Source of the DNA: Thermoflexibacter ruber
Lineage (GTDB): Bacteria > Bacteroidota > Bacteroidia > Cytophagales > Thermoflexibacteraceae
NCBI RefSeq assembly: GCF_900113045.1
Contig: NZ_FONY01000014.1
Span: 1-64,000, forward strand
Length of the DNA: 64,000 nucleotides
Direction: 5' to 3'
Shown here: positions 54,368-62,138 of the stretch, one piece after another
How positions within the stretch are numbered: position 1 is the first letter of the stretch
Layout: every line of letters begins with the position of its first letter
Position numbers and translations under genes: made by a program
Notes under the pieces: generated by a model
Seen by the model: the letters and a program-made list of their open reading frames with translations, nothing else
Told to the model about the DNA's origin: nothing
Databases searched by the model: none

Positions 54368-55921
54368 ATGAAAAAACTACCATTAGGAGTTCAAGATTTT
54401 AAAAAAATCATAGAGGGTAATTATTTGTATGTAGATAAGACTGCTTTTATCTACCAATTAATAAACTCAGCCAGCTACCTATTTATGTCGCGTCCTCGTA
54501 GATTTGGCAAGTCCTTGCTAATAAGTATTTTGCAAGAGTTATTTAGAGGACATAAGGCTCTGTTTGCTGGTTTGTGGATAGAAGACAAGTTGGCTTGGGA
54601 GGCGTATCCTACCATTGTCATTGACTTTAATACGATGAGTTATAAGGAAAAACCTTTGATAGATGAACTTAGTAAACAGCTATTACTGCAAGCCAAAGAA
54701 TATGAAATAACTTTAAAGGAAGATAATTACAAGCACCAGTTTACTGAACTGATAAGGAGTTTGTCTAAGAAGTATAAGAAAAGAGTAGTGGTTTTAGTAG
54801 ATGAGTACGACAAAGCCTTAACGGATATGTTGGAACTTCCAGACAGATTAGACGAAAATCGCCGCACTTTGAAAAATTTTTACAGCACCATCAAGTCAGA
54901 AGATCCTTATTTGCATTTTGTTTTACTAACAGGAGTTTCTAAGTTTGGAAAAATCTCTATTTTTTCAGATTTGAATAACTTGCTTGATTTGACCTTAGAC
55001 CAATCTTTGACTTGTTTGTTTGGCTATACTCAGCAAGAATTAGAGCATTACTTCATGCCTCATCTGGAACAGGCAAGCAAAAGATTAGCAACTCCTTTAC
55101 CTGACCTATTGGAAACCATCAAATACTGGTACAATGGCTACTCTTGGGACGGAAAAAATACGCTTTATAACCCCTTTTCTATCCTGAGTTTTTTTTATCA
55201 TGCTCGCTTCAGCAACTATTGGTTTGACACAGGAACGCCTACTTTTTTGACCAAATTGTTGAAAGAAAGAAAAACACCCTCTTACCAATTGGACAACCTG
55301 TTGAGTGATGAAATGGGGGTGAGTTATGCAGACCCAGAACGCATAGATGCGATTTCTTTGCTCTTTCAAACAGGGTATTTGACTATCAAAGAAGCCGATT
55401 GGAGAGCCGCCCCTCCCGCTTTGACCCTTTCCTATCCAAACTTTGAAGTCAAAGAGTCTTTTTTGAAATACTTGTTGGCAGAATACACCAACTTCCGTCC
55501 CAATGAAATCAGTACGGATATTTTGGCAAGAATCAAAAAAGCAATTTTAGGGCAAGATTGGGAGGATTTTTTTGATGTTTTGCACGCTGTTTTTGCCTCA
55601 GTCCCTTACCAAATTTTCAAAACTGAGGAGGCTTATTTTCACTCTTTGACCCATGTAGTGTTGAAATTGACTGACATGGTGGTTTTTTCAGAAGTGGTTA
55701 CGAATAGAGGGCGAATGGATATGGTGCTTTCTACCCCTACTCATATCTATATTTTTGAGTTTAAAACCAAAGGGACAGCAGGAGAGGCTTTGGCACAGAT
55801 AATACAACAAGGGTATGCAGAAAGGTTTGCTACAGAAGGCAAAGAGATTGCTTTGGTAGGAGTGGTATTTGATAGTGAAAATAAGGGAGTGAAGGAGTGG
55901 GAGATAAAAATGGGTAAATAA
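54368..55921 (+). CDS. AAA-ATPase-like protein with C-terminal PD-(D/E)XK nuclease domain
   Basis: This 517-residue protein belongs to a family multicopy in Bacteroidota. The N-terminal AAA-like domain has IIEGNYLYVDKTAFIYQL, a degenerate P-loop SRPRRFGKSLL (41-51) and VVVLVDEYDKAL as Walker B. The C-terminal nuclease-like domain has GRMDMVLSTPTHIYIFEFK, where the Asp, Glu and Lys form a PD-(D/E)XK site. The role is unknown; mobile-element or nucleic-acid functions are proposed for the family. No neighbour helps. Confidence 0.88.
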   Translation: MKKLPLGVQDFKKIIEGNYLYVDKTAFIYQLINSASYLFMSRPRRFGKSLLISILQELFRGHKALFAGLWIEDKLAWEAYPTIVIDFNTMSYKEKPLIDELSKQLLLQAKEYEITLKEDNYKHQFTELIRSLSKKYKKRVVVLVDEYDKALTDMLELPDRLDENRRTLKNFYSTIKSEDPYLHFVLLTGVSKFGKISIFSDLNNLLDLTLDQSLTCLFGYTQQELEHYFMPHLEQASKRLATPLPDLLETIKYWYNGYSWDGKNTLYNPFSILSFFYHARFSNYWFDTGTPTFLTKLLKERKTPSYQLDNLLSDEMGVSYADPERIDAISLLFQTGYLTIKEADWRAAPPALTLSYPNFEVKESFLKYLLAEYTNFRPNEISTDILARIKKAILGQDWEDFFDVLHAVFASVPYQIFKTEEAYFHSLTHVVLKLTDMVVFSEVVTNRGRMDMVLSTPTHIYIFEFKTKGTAGEALAQIIQQGYAERFATEGKEIALVGVVFDSENKGVKEWEIKMGK

Positions 55922-56000
55922 ATGTAGTTTTTGCCCAAATCAAAATGAGCATTAGATACGTTTAATGAGAAGTAAGATTTGATTTTAAGAAAATATCAAT

Positions 56001-58835
56001 ATGAATCATTATACCCAAACTTATATTAGTTCCTTGCTTGCACTCTTGATTTGTTTTTTCTGTACCCAAAGTGCTTTCTCTCAAGAAGATAGCCGCTTGC
56101 TTTCTGCTAAAACTTACTTTCAGCAAGGAAACTATGCCAACTGCCAAAAAGTACTTTTTCCTACTTTTTTAGACTTGCGTAAAACTAAGGGAGAAAATAG
56201 CCCGATTTTTCAGGAATCTTTAAGTTTATTGGCAGATTTGATAACTAAAATAGGTTATTACAGCTTGGCAGAACGTATTGCTTTCAAGGATTTATCCCTT
56301 TGTATGCGTTTGTATGGGAAAAAAGATGTGCGTACAGCAAAGGCAATCCTACGATTAGGTGATATTTCTCGCTTCAAGACTGATTATGAAAATGCAAAAC
56401 TGCACTATGATGATGCCAATGAGATTTATGCAGAAATTCCTAATAATGAATTGCTTGTAGCAGAAATTCAAGTCCATGAAGGGCAACTTTTGAGAGAAAA
56501 AGGAGAATATACTGCCGCTGAGGCTCTTTTTCGCAAGGCAAATATAAGCTATCAAAAATCGGGACTGCTTCCCTCTGATTTTAGACAAATAGAGTTAAAT
56601 GAAGGCTATGCCTCTTTGTATGTGGCACTTAGAAACTATGCCAAAGCTGTTCAACTCTTAGAAAGTAATATTTTTTTATTACAAAAATTTTATCACCCTT
56701 CCCACCCTAAAATTGTAGAAAGTCATCACCAGTTAGCTGAAATTTACCTGAAAGTAGGCTTAAAAGACAAGGGGCAGCTGCACTTGGACTCGGCTAAAAA
56801 ACAGGCTTATCTTACCCCTGAACTCTACTTACTTAATCAAAAACAGAAAGCTGACTTGCTTAAACAGCAAAATAATTTTGCCCAAGCCGATACGATTTAC
56901 CGCCAATTATTAGAAAATACTTCCGAATTGGTAGGTGAACATAGTCGTTTGAAAATGGACTTCATGGTAGAGGAGGCAAAAATGTATTACCAAATGGGAA
57001 ACTATGAAGAAGCTATTGCCTTATTGGAAAGAATAGAAGACTTGCAAAAAGATTATCTCAACATTGCCCATCCTGACTATTTGCAAACTTTACAAGACCT
57101 GAGTTTAGTGCATTGGGCATCAGGGAACGATAAAAAAACTTTGCGTTACTTCTCCGCGAGTGCAGAAAGGCTCTTAGAACAGTTCCGAAAAGCAAGTTCT
57201 TTTATGAGCGAGCAGGAGAAAACGCTTTTTTACGAAGAATCAAGGCGTTTTTTTGACAGATTCAATGCTTTTATTGTTGCTAATCATCAAAAGCAGCCCA
57301 GCCTGAGCCGAGTCATGTACGACCACCAACTGCAAACTAAAGCCTTACTTTTTTCCTCTGCCTTAATTCTAAGGGACAAGGTAATGACTACCAAAGACTC
57401 TACGCTTATCAAATATTACTTCAAATGGCTTGCAGGTAAGGAACAGTTAGCGAAAATATACAAACTTACTGGCGAAGGTTTGGAAGTAACTCCTCATTTA
57501 TTGGACTCTTTGGAAAATGCCTTGAACGATTGGGAAAAAAATATCCAGCTAAAAGTAGCCTTGAATGAAACCAAGTACGGCAGCTTGAAAGATAAAATCG
57601 CTTCAAGCACTTTAAAACAAAAGTTAAGCCCTACGGAGGCTGCGATAGAAATAGTCAGGGTGCAGGGTTTCTTACCTGACAAAGGAGGTAGAGAAACAGA
57701 TACGGTCTATTATGCCGCATTGATTTTGACTGCCAAAACACCCAATCCCGAATTAGTGCTATTTGCTAATGGCAACCTAATGGAAAATCAATACATGAAG
57801 TATTACAAAAATACGCTTATTTTTCGCTTACAAGATACGCTTTCCTACCACCGCTATTGGCAAGCCATTGCAGAAAGCCCTGCTCTCAAAGGTATCAAAA
57901 AAATTTATCTTTCTGTAGATGGTGTATATAATAAAGTCAATATCAATACGTTATACAACCCCAAAACGCAAAAATACCTAATTGAAGAAATAGATATTCA
58001 CTTGCTTACCAGTACGCGCGACCTTTTTTCTGCCAAAAATAATCCCAATAAACAAGAAATCCCTAACCGTGCCTTGCTCGTTGGCTACCCCGACTACCAC
58101 AATGCCCATGCAAGCGAAAACAACGGCAACACTTCACCAACAAAAACTATCCGTCGTAGCAATATCGAGGAACTTCCCGGTACCAAAAAAGAAATCGAGG
58201 GCATTGGCAAAATCTTAGATACGAATGAAAAACAAACTGTTACACTTTTTTCCTCAGAGGCAACCGAGGAGAATCTAAAACAGAGAGCCTCAGCCCATAA
58301 CCTATTGCACATCGCTACGCATGGATTTTTTTCTGCTGCCAAAGCCAATAAAAGTGAGGCAACTTTAGGTTTGCAAGACGAAAGGCATGAAAATCCCCTT
58401 CTACGTTGTGGTATTTTGCTTTCTGGGGCGGCAAATGCTTATTCCAAAGAAATATTACAAAATGAGCTTACTGCCTTGCTTAGCGGGCAAAAAGTAGAGG
58501 ACGGTATCCTCACCGCCTATGAAACTATGAACTTAGATTTGAGTAAGATAGATTTGGTCGTACTTTCTGCTTGCGAAACAGGCTTAGGCGAGGTAAAAAA
58601 CGGCGAAGGGGTATATGGCTTCCAACGAGCCTTGCAGACCGCAGGAGCAAAAGCCATCATCATGAGTCTTTGGAAAGTAAGTGATGAAACGACGATTGCT
58701 TTGATGGTGAGCTTTTATGAAAATTGGCTAAAATTGGGTAATAAACGTGCCGCTTTCTTAGCCGCCCAGAACCAACTCCGCAAGGATTTTCCTAATCCTT
58801 ATTTTTGGGGCGCGTTCATTATGATTGGTGAGTAG
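56001..58835 (+). CDS. Exported TPR-CHAT protein (caspase-like protease)
   Basis: This 944-residue protein has a signal peptide (YISSLLALLICFFCTQSAFSQ), about eight TPR motifs between residues 30 and 400 (for example LLREKGEYTAAEALFRKANISYQKS) and a C-terminal CHAT domain. The catalytic dyad is H774 in LLHIATHGFF and C858 in VVLSACETGLGE, followed by GAKAIIMSLWKVSDET. CHAT proteases usually act in the cytosol in immunity systems such as CRISPR-linked Craspase; here export means another setting. TPRs may bind the substrate or activator. No defence partner is adjacent. Confidence 0.9.
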   Translation: MNHYTQTYISSLLALLICFFCTQSAFSQEDSRLLSAKTYFQQGNYANCQKVLFPTFLDLRKTKGENSPIFQESLSLLADLITKIGYYSLAERIAFKDLSLCMRLYGKKDVRTAKAILRLGDISRFKTDYENAKLHYDDANEIYAEIPNNELLVAEIQVHEGQLLREKGEYTAAEALFRKANISYQKSGLLPSDFRQIELNEGYASLYVALRNYAKAVQLLESNIFLLQKFYHPSHPKIVESHHQLAEIYLKVGLKDKGQLHLDSAKKQAYLTPELYLLNQKQKADLLKQQNNFAQADTIYRQLLENTSELVGEHSRLKMDFMVEEAKMYYQMGNYEEAIALLERIEDLQKDYLNIAHPDYLQTLQDLSLVHWASGNDKKTLRYFSASAERLLEQFRKASSFMSEQEKTLFYEESRRFFDRFNAFIVANHQKQPSLSRVMYDHQLQTKALLFSSALILRDKVMTTKDSTLIKYYFKWLAGKEQLAKIYKLTGEGLEVTPHLLDSLENALNDWEKNIQLKVALNETKYGSLKDKIASSTLKQKLSPTEAAIEIVRVQGFLPDKGGRETDTVYYAALILTAKTPNPELVLFANGNLMENQYMKYYKNTLIFRLQDTLSYHRYWQAIAESPALKGIKKIYLSVDGVYNKVNINTLYNPKTQKYLIEEIDIHLLTSTRDLFSAKNNPNKQEIPNRALLVGYPDYHNAHASENNGNTSPTKTIRRSNIEELPGTKKEIEGIGKILDTNEKQTVTLFSSEATEENLKQRASAHNLLHIATHGFFSAAKANKSEATLGLQDERHENPLLRCGILLSGAANAYSKEILQNELTALLSGQKVEDGILTAYETMNLDLSKIDLVVLSACETGLGEVKNGEGVYGFQRALQTAGAKAIIMSLWKVSDETTIALMVSFYENWLKLGNKRAAFLAAQNQLRKDFPNPYFWGAFIMIGE

Positions 58836-58844
58836 GTCTTGGAG

Positions 58845-58917
58845 TCCGATTTTCCAAATCGGTACTCTGTACCCCCGATTTTCCCAAAGCGGGAAGGTAA
58901 CTGATTTGGAAAATCAG
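58845..58917. repeat. Family Q palindromic repeats, cluster 2
   Basis: Three short hairpins in a row: CCGATTTTCCAAATCGG near 58846, CCCGATTTTCCCAAAGCGGG near 58874, and CTGATTTGGAAAATCAG at 58901-58917. They share the GATTT-N3-AAATC plan with 14586-14653 and 59051-59095. Confidence 0.75.
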
Positions 58918-58949
58918 TACTACGGAAATAAAATAAAAAACTCCAACGT

Positions 58950-58986
58950 TTACACCTGACAGATTTAGCAAACCTGTCAGGTGTAA
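58950..58986. repeat. Family P palindromic repeat, copy 3
   Basis: TTACACCTGACAG and its exact complement CTGTCAGGTGTAA (13 bp) surround an 11-nt centre. The CCTGACAG core matches the other family P copies. Confidence 0.8.
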
Positions 58987-59050
58987 TGACAAAAATTTTC
59001 CCCCTCAAACATAGCAAAAAAACGCAAAAATCCTTTATTATGTAGGCTCT

Positions 59051-59095
59051 ATTTTCCCAAATCGGGAAGGTAAGTGATTTGGAGAATCAGTAATA
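59051..59095. repeat. Family Q palindromic repeat, cluster 3
   Basis: TTTTCCCAAATCGGGAAGGTAAGTGATTTGGAGAATCAGTA is a slightly changed copy of part of cluster 2 at 58880-58919. A single hairpin is clear in GATTTGGAGAATC. Confidence 0.65.
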
Positions 59096-59097
59096 CT

Positions 59098-59132
59098 AAA
59101 TCTGTCAGGTTTTTCTCAGACCTGACAGATTT
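59098..59132. repeat. Family P palindromic repeat, copy 4
   Basis: AAATCTGTCAGGT and its complement ACCTGACAGATTT (13 bp) flank a 9-nt centre, 18 bp past the stop of the GH78 gene; it could end that transcript. Confidence 0.8.
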
Positions 59133-59150
59133 TTGGACAGTTTGCTTTTC

Positions 59151-61931
59151 TCATCTTACCCCCGCTCCCCCCACAAAACTATACTTCCCGCTTCCTACTT
59201 CAAAAACTGCTCTTCCATTTTCAAATTTCGCATTTTTAAATTGAGAAACTTTTACATTATTTTCTACTAAGTCATCAAGGGAAGTAGCGGGCAAAGAGAT
59301 GACTGCGGTAGTGTTTGCAGGAATTTCTATGTTAAAAGTAGTTTTTCCGTTTTCTGTTTTCCATTCGGAAACTATTTTTCCGTAGTAGGTTTGCAGTTCC
59401 GATTTGGCGTGAGTGAGTTTAGTGGTCAAGTGCGGTTTGATGGTGATTTTTTTGTAGCCTACTCCGCTTTCTTCAGTGTCTATGCCTGTTACTACTCGGT
59501 AAATCCAGTCGCCGATAGCCCCATACGCATAGTGATTAAAAGAGTTCATGCTTGGAGTTTGGAAAGTACCGTCGGGCTTGATGCCGTCCCAGCGTTCCCA
59601 AATCGTAGTTGCCCCCATTTTGACAGGGTAGAGCCAAGAGGGATAAGTTTCTTGCAAAAGTAAGTCATAAGCAACATCTAAGTAGCCAAAGCGAGTCAAT
59701 ACATGACAGAGATAAGGCGTTCCTAAAAAACCCGTAGTGAGATGATTTCCATAGCTTTTTACATTCTCAGCCAAGCGTTCCGCTGCTTGTGGTCTGAGGT
59801 TTTCTGGCAACATATCGAAGTTCAGTGCCAGCACGTAAGCCGTTTGCGTACTTGACACCAAACGACCCGAAGGAGTCATGTATTCCTTCATAAAGGCATC
59901 TTTGATGTTTTTTAGTAGCGTGGCATACTTATTTGCGTCTTCGTTTTTCCCTAAAACTTTGGCAGTTTTGGCAAGTAAGTTAGTAGAGTTAGCAAAAAAG
60001 CACTGGGCTATCAGATACTTGTCGGTAACTGCGGCACGCCCATCATTGTCATCGTTAGGGCGATAAAAAAGCCAATCCCCAAAATGAAAGCCCTTGTTCC
60101 AGAGGTAGTTTGTGCTATTTTTTTCCATAAAACCTACCCAAGCTTTCATGCTTTCGTATTGGTTTTCCAGAATTTGCTTGTCGCCATACGCCAAATACAT
60201 ATCCCAAGGAATAATCGTAGCCGCATCAGCCCAACCTGCTGAGCCGCTTGCACCTTTTCCCAATACATTTGGCACTACGAAAGGTACTGCCCCGTTTGCC
60301 TCTGCTTGGTCTATGGCTACATCTTTGAGCCATTTAGCAAAAAAATTGTGTGATTGTCGGTTAAAAGTAGCGGTACGTGCAAAAGCCTGTGCATCTCCTG
60401 TCCAGCCCAAGCGTTCATCTCTTTGAGGGCAGTCAGTAGGCACGTCCAAGAAGTTTCCATTTTGTCCCCATTGGATATTGTGCTGTAACTGATTGATTAG
60501 CGGGTGAGAACTTGTAAACTCTCCTGTTTTTTTCATGTCAGAATACAAAGCCACTGCGGTAAACATCTCTGGTTTGATTTCCCCTGAGAAGTTTTCAATC
60601 TTGATATAGCGAAATCCTTGAAAAGTAAAATGAGGCTCAAAAAACTCTTCCCCTTCTCCTTTTAAAATATATTCATTTTTTTGCTTGGCGGGACGCAGGT
60701 TTTCTGTGTAAAAATTGCCGTCTTTGTCCAAGACCTCAGCATGGTAAAGCGTAATTTTATCTCCTGCTTTCCCACTGATTTTTACCTGCACCCAGCCCAC
60801 TAAGTTTTGCCCAAAATCAATGACCTGCTCGCCTTTGGGAGTTTTAAAAATTTTGATAGGCTTAAAAGTTTCCTGTTTCTTGATTCCCTCATTATAAGTG
60901 GCTAAAAGTTCTCCTTTGTAATCTGCCAAACGCACTCCTGCCCATTGGCTGTCATTAAAATTAGGGGTATCCCAGCCTTTTGCTTCTTTGCGAGCATCTA
61001 TGGTTTCTCCGTGATAAATCTCTGAGTACAAAATACTTCCTGTACTGGATTTCCAATTTTCATCAGAAATAATCGTTTCTTTGCTCCCATCAGTGTAAGT
61101 AATCTCTATTTGCAGAAGCAGTGCCAATTCTTTTCCGTAAAAATTTTTATTGTTTTGAAAACCAATGTAGCCTCTAAACCACCCACTTCCAAGAGCTGCC
61201 CCTATGGTATTATCGCCTTGTTGCAAAAGATTGGTAACATCATACACTTGATATTGCAAACGCTTTTGGTAGGCAGTCCAAAAAGGAGTAAGGTAATAAT
61301 CTCCAATGCGTTTCCCGTTGAGGCGAGCCTCATAAAGTCCTTGCGCAGTAATAAAAGCCGTAGCAGAACGAACTTGTTTTTTCAAGTTAAAATTCCTGCG
61401 AAAATAAGGACTTGGACGGTTCAAAGTATCTTCGTCAAACCCTACTTTTATCCATTTTGCTTTCCAATCACTTGGAGTAAAAAAAGCTGTATGCCAAAAG
61501 GCAGGTGTACTCCACGCCGAAACATTCCCCAGATTGTCCCAAACTCGCACCTGCCAATAGTATCGCTGATTGGATTCCAAAGGTGTACCCTTGTATTCTA
61601 CTAAAACGGATTGGTCAGACGCAACCTTTCCCGTAGTCCAAACTGCTGTTTTCATGCTCATATCTTTGCTTGCCCTGATTTCGTAGGCAGTTTGCATCAC
61701 GTTTCTATTTGGTGAAATCAAAGCCCAAGTAAATCGAGGTGTTTTTACATCTAAACCAATTGGGTTGCTTAGGTTTTCGCAAAGCAAGTTTGTTACCGAA
61801 ATGCTTTTGCTTTGAGCGTAAGTTTTTGTGGGCGAGAGTACCAACAAAAGTAGAAAAAAAAACAGTAATGTTACCCTCAGCAAGGGCACCAACCAAAGCG
61901 AAGGTAAGTAAAGTTGTGGTTTCATTTTCAT
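59151..61931 (-). CDS. Alpha-L-rhamnosidase, GH78
   Basis: This 926-residue enzyme has a long signal peptide (about residues 13-40, ending TYAQS). Domains in order: an N-terminal rhamnosidase beta region (LLCENLSNPIGLDVKTPRFTW), the Bac_rhamnosid N domain (ITAQGLYEARLNGKRIGDYYLTPFWT), and the (alpha/alpha)6 catalytic barrel with FLDVPTDCPQRDERLGWTGDAQ, whose acidic residues act as general acid and base. The C-terminal beta domain ends WIYRVVTGID and beyond. It releases terminal L-rhamnose from plant polysaccharides. Monocistronic, followed by repeats. Confidence 0.95.
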   Translation of the reverse strand: MKMKPQLYLPSLWLVPLLRVTLLFFFLLLLVLSPTKTYAQSKSISVTNLLCENLSNPIGLDVKTPRFTWALISPNRNVMQTAYEIRASKDMSMKTAVWTTGKVASDQSVLVEYKGTPLESNQRYYWQVRVWDNLGNVSAWSTPAFWHTAFFTPSDWKAKWIKVGFDEDTLNRPSPYFRRNFNLKKQVRSATAFITAQGLYEARLNGKRIGDYYLTPFWTAYQKRLQYQVYDVTNLLQQGDNTIGAALGSGWFRGYIGFQNNKNFYGKELALLLQIEITYTDGSKETIISDENWKSSTGSILYSEIYHGETIDARKEAKGWDTPNFNDSQWAGVRLADYKGELLATYNEGIKKQETFKPIKIFKTPKGEQVIDFGQNLVGWVQVKISGKAGDKITLYHAEVLDKDGNFYTENLRPAKQKNEYILKGEGEEFFEPHFTFQGFRYIKIENFSGEIKPEMFTAVALYSDMKKTGEFTSSHPLINQLQHNIQWGQNGNFLDVPTDCPQRDERLGWTGDAQAFARTATFNRQSHNFFAKWLKDVAIDQAEANGAVPFVVPNVLGKGASGSAGWADAATIIPWDMYLAYGDKQILENQYESMKAWVGFMEKNSTNYLWNKGFHFGDWLFYRPNDDNDGRAAVTDKYLIAQCFFANSTNLLAKTAKVLGKNEDANKYATLLKNIKDAFMKEYMTPSGRLVSSTQTAYVLALNFDMLPENLRPQAAERLAENVKSYGNHLTTGFLGTPYLCHVLTRFGYLDVAYDLLLQETYPSWLYPVKMGATTIWERWDGIKPDGTFQTPSMNSFNHYAYGAIGDWIYRVVTGIDTEESGVGYKKITIKPHLTTKLTHAKSELQTYYGKIVSEWKTENGKTTFNIEIPANTTAVISLPATSLDDLVENNVKVSQFKNAKFENGRAVFEVGSGKYSFVGGAGVR

Positions 61932-62097
61932 ATTGTTATTGGGTTTAACATAATATTTTTGCTTAAATTACTTTTTACTATCCAAGTAAGTGGAAGTTTT
62001 ATACTAAAAAAAAAAAAAGTAATTTGCTTATTCACAAAAATAGCTATTATTGTGTTAAGACAGTATTTTGTGAGGATTTAATGGTTATTTTCTCTTA

Positions 62098-62114
62098 ATT
62101 AGCGCTGCGCTAAT
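62098..62114. repeat. Short palindrome downstream of the type IIG gene
   Basis: ATTAGCGCTGCGCTAAT, a 7-bp stem with 3-nt centre, about 25 bp after the stop of the type IIG gene. It is not followed by a T run, so its role as a terminator is doubtful. A 13-base A run at 62006-62018 lies nearby. Confidence 0.5.
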
Positions 62115-62138
62115 CATCTCCCCAATTCTTTTTTTATC

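Larger units (their letters stand above)
58836..59150. other. Repeat-rich spacer after the CHAT gene
   Basis: This 315 bp spacer is filled by two family Q clusters (58845-58917 and 59051-59095) and two family P palindromes (58950-58986 and 59098-59132). No coding sequence was found. The CHAT gene and the GH78 gene are convergent across it. Confidence 0.75.

Noticed and set aside
56001-58835. Idea that the CHAT gene belongs to a CRISPR or gasdermin defence system
   Set aside because: It has a signal peptide and no gasdermin, CRISPR or retron-like gene is adjacent.
62006-62018. A run of 13 A residues upstream of the GH78 gene as a phase-variation tract
   Set aside because: It lies about 75 bp upstream of the start in an AT-rich spacer, and no promoter spacing that it could alter was identified.
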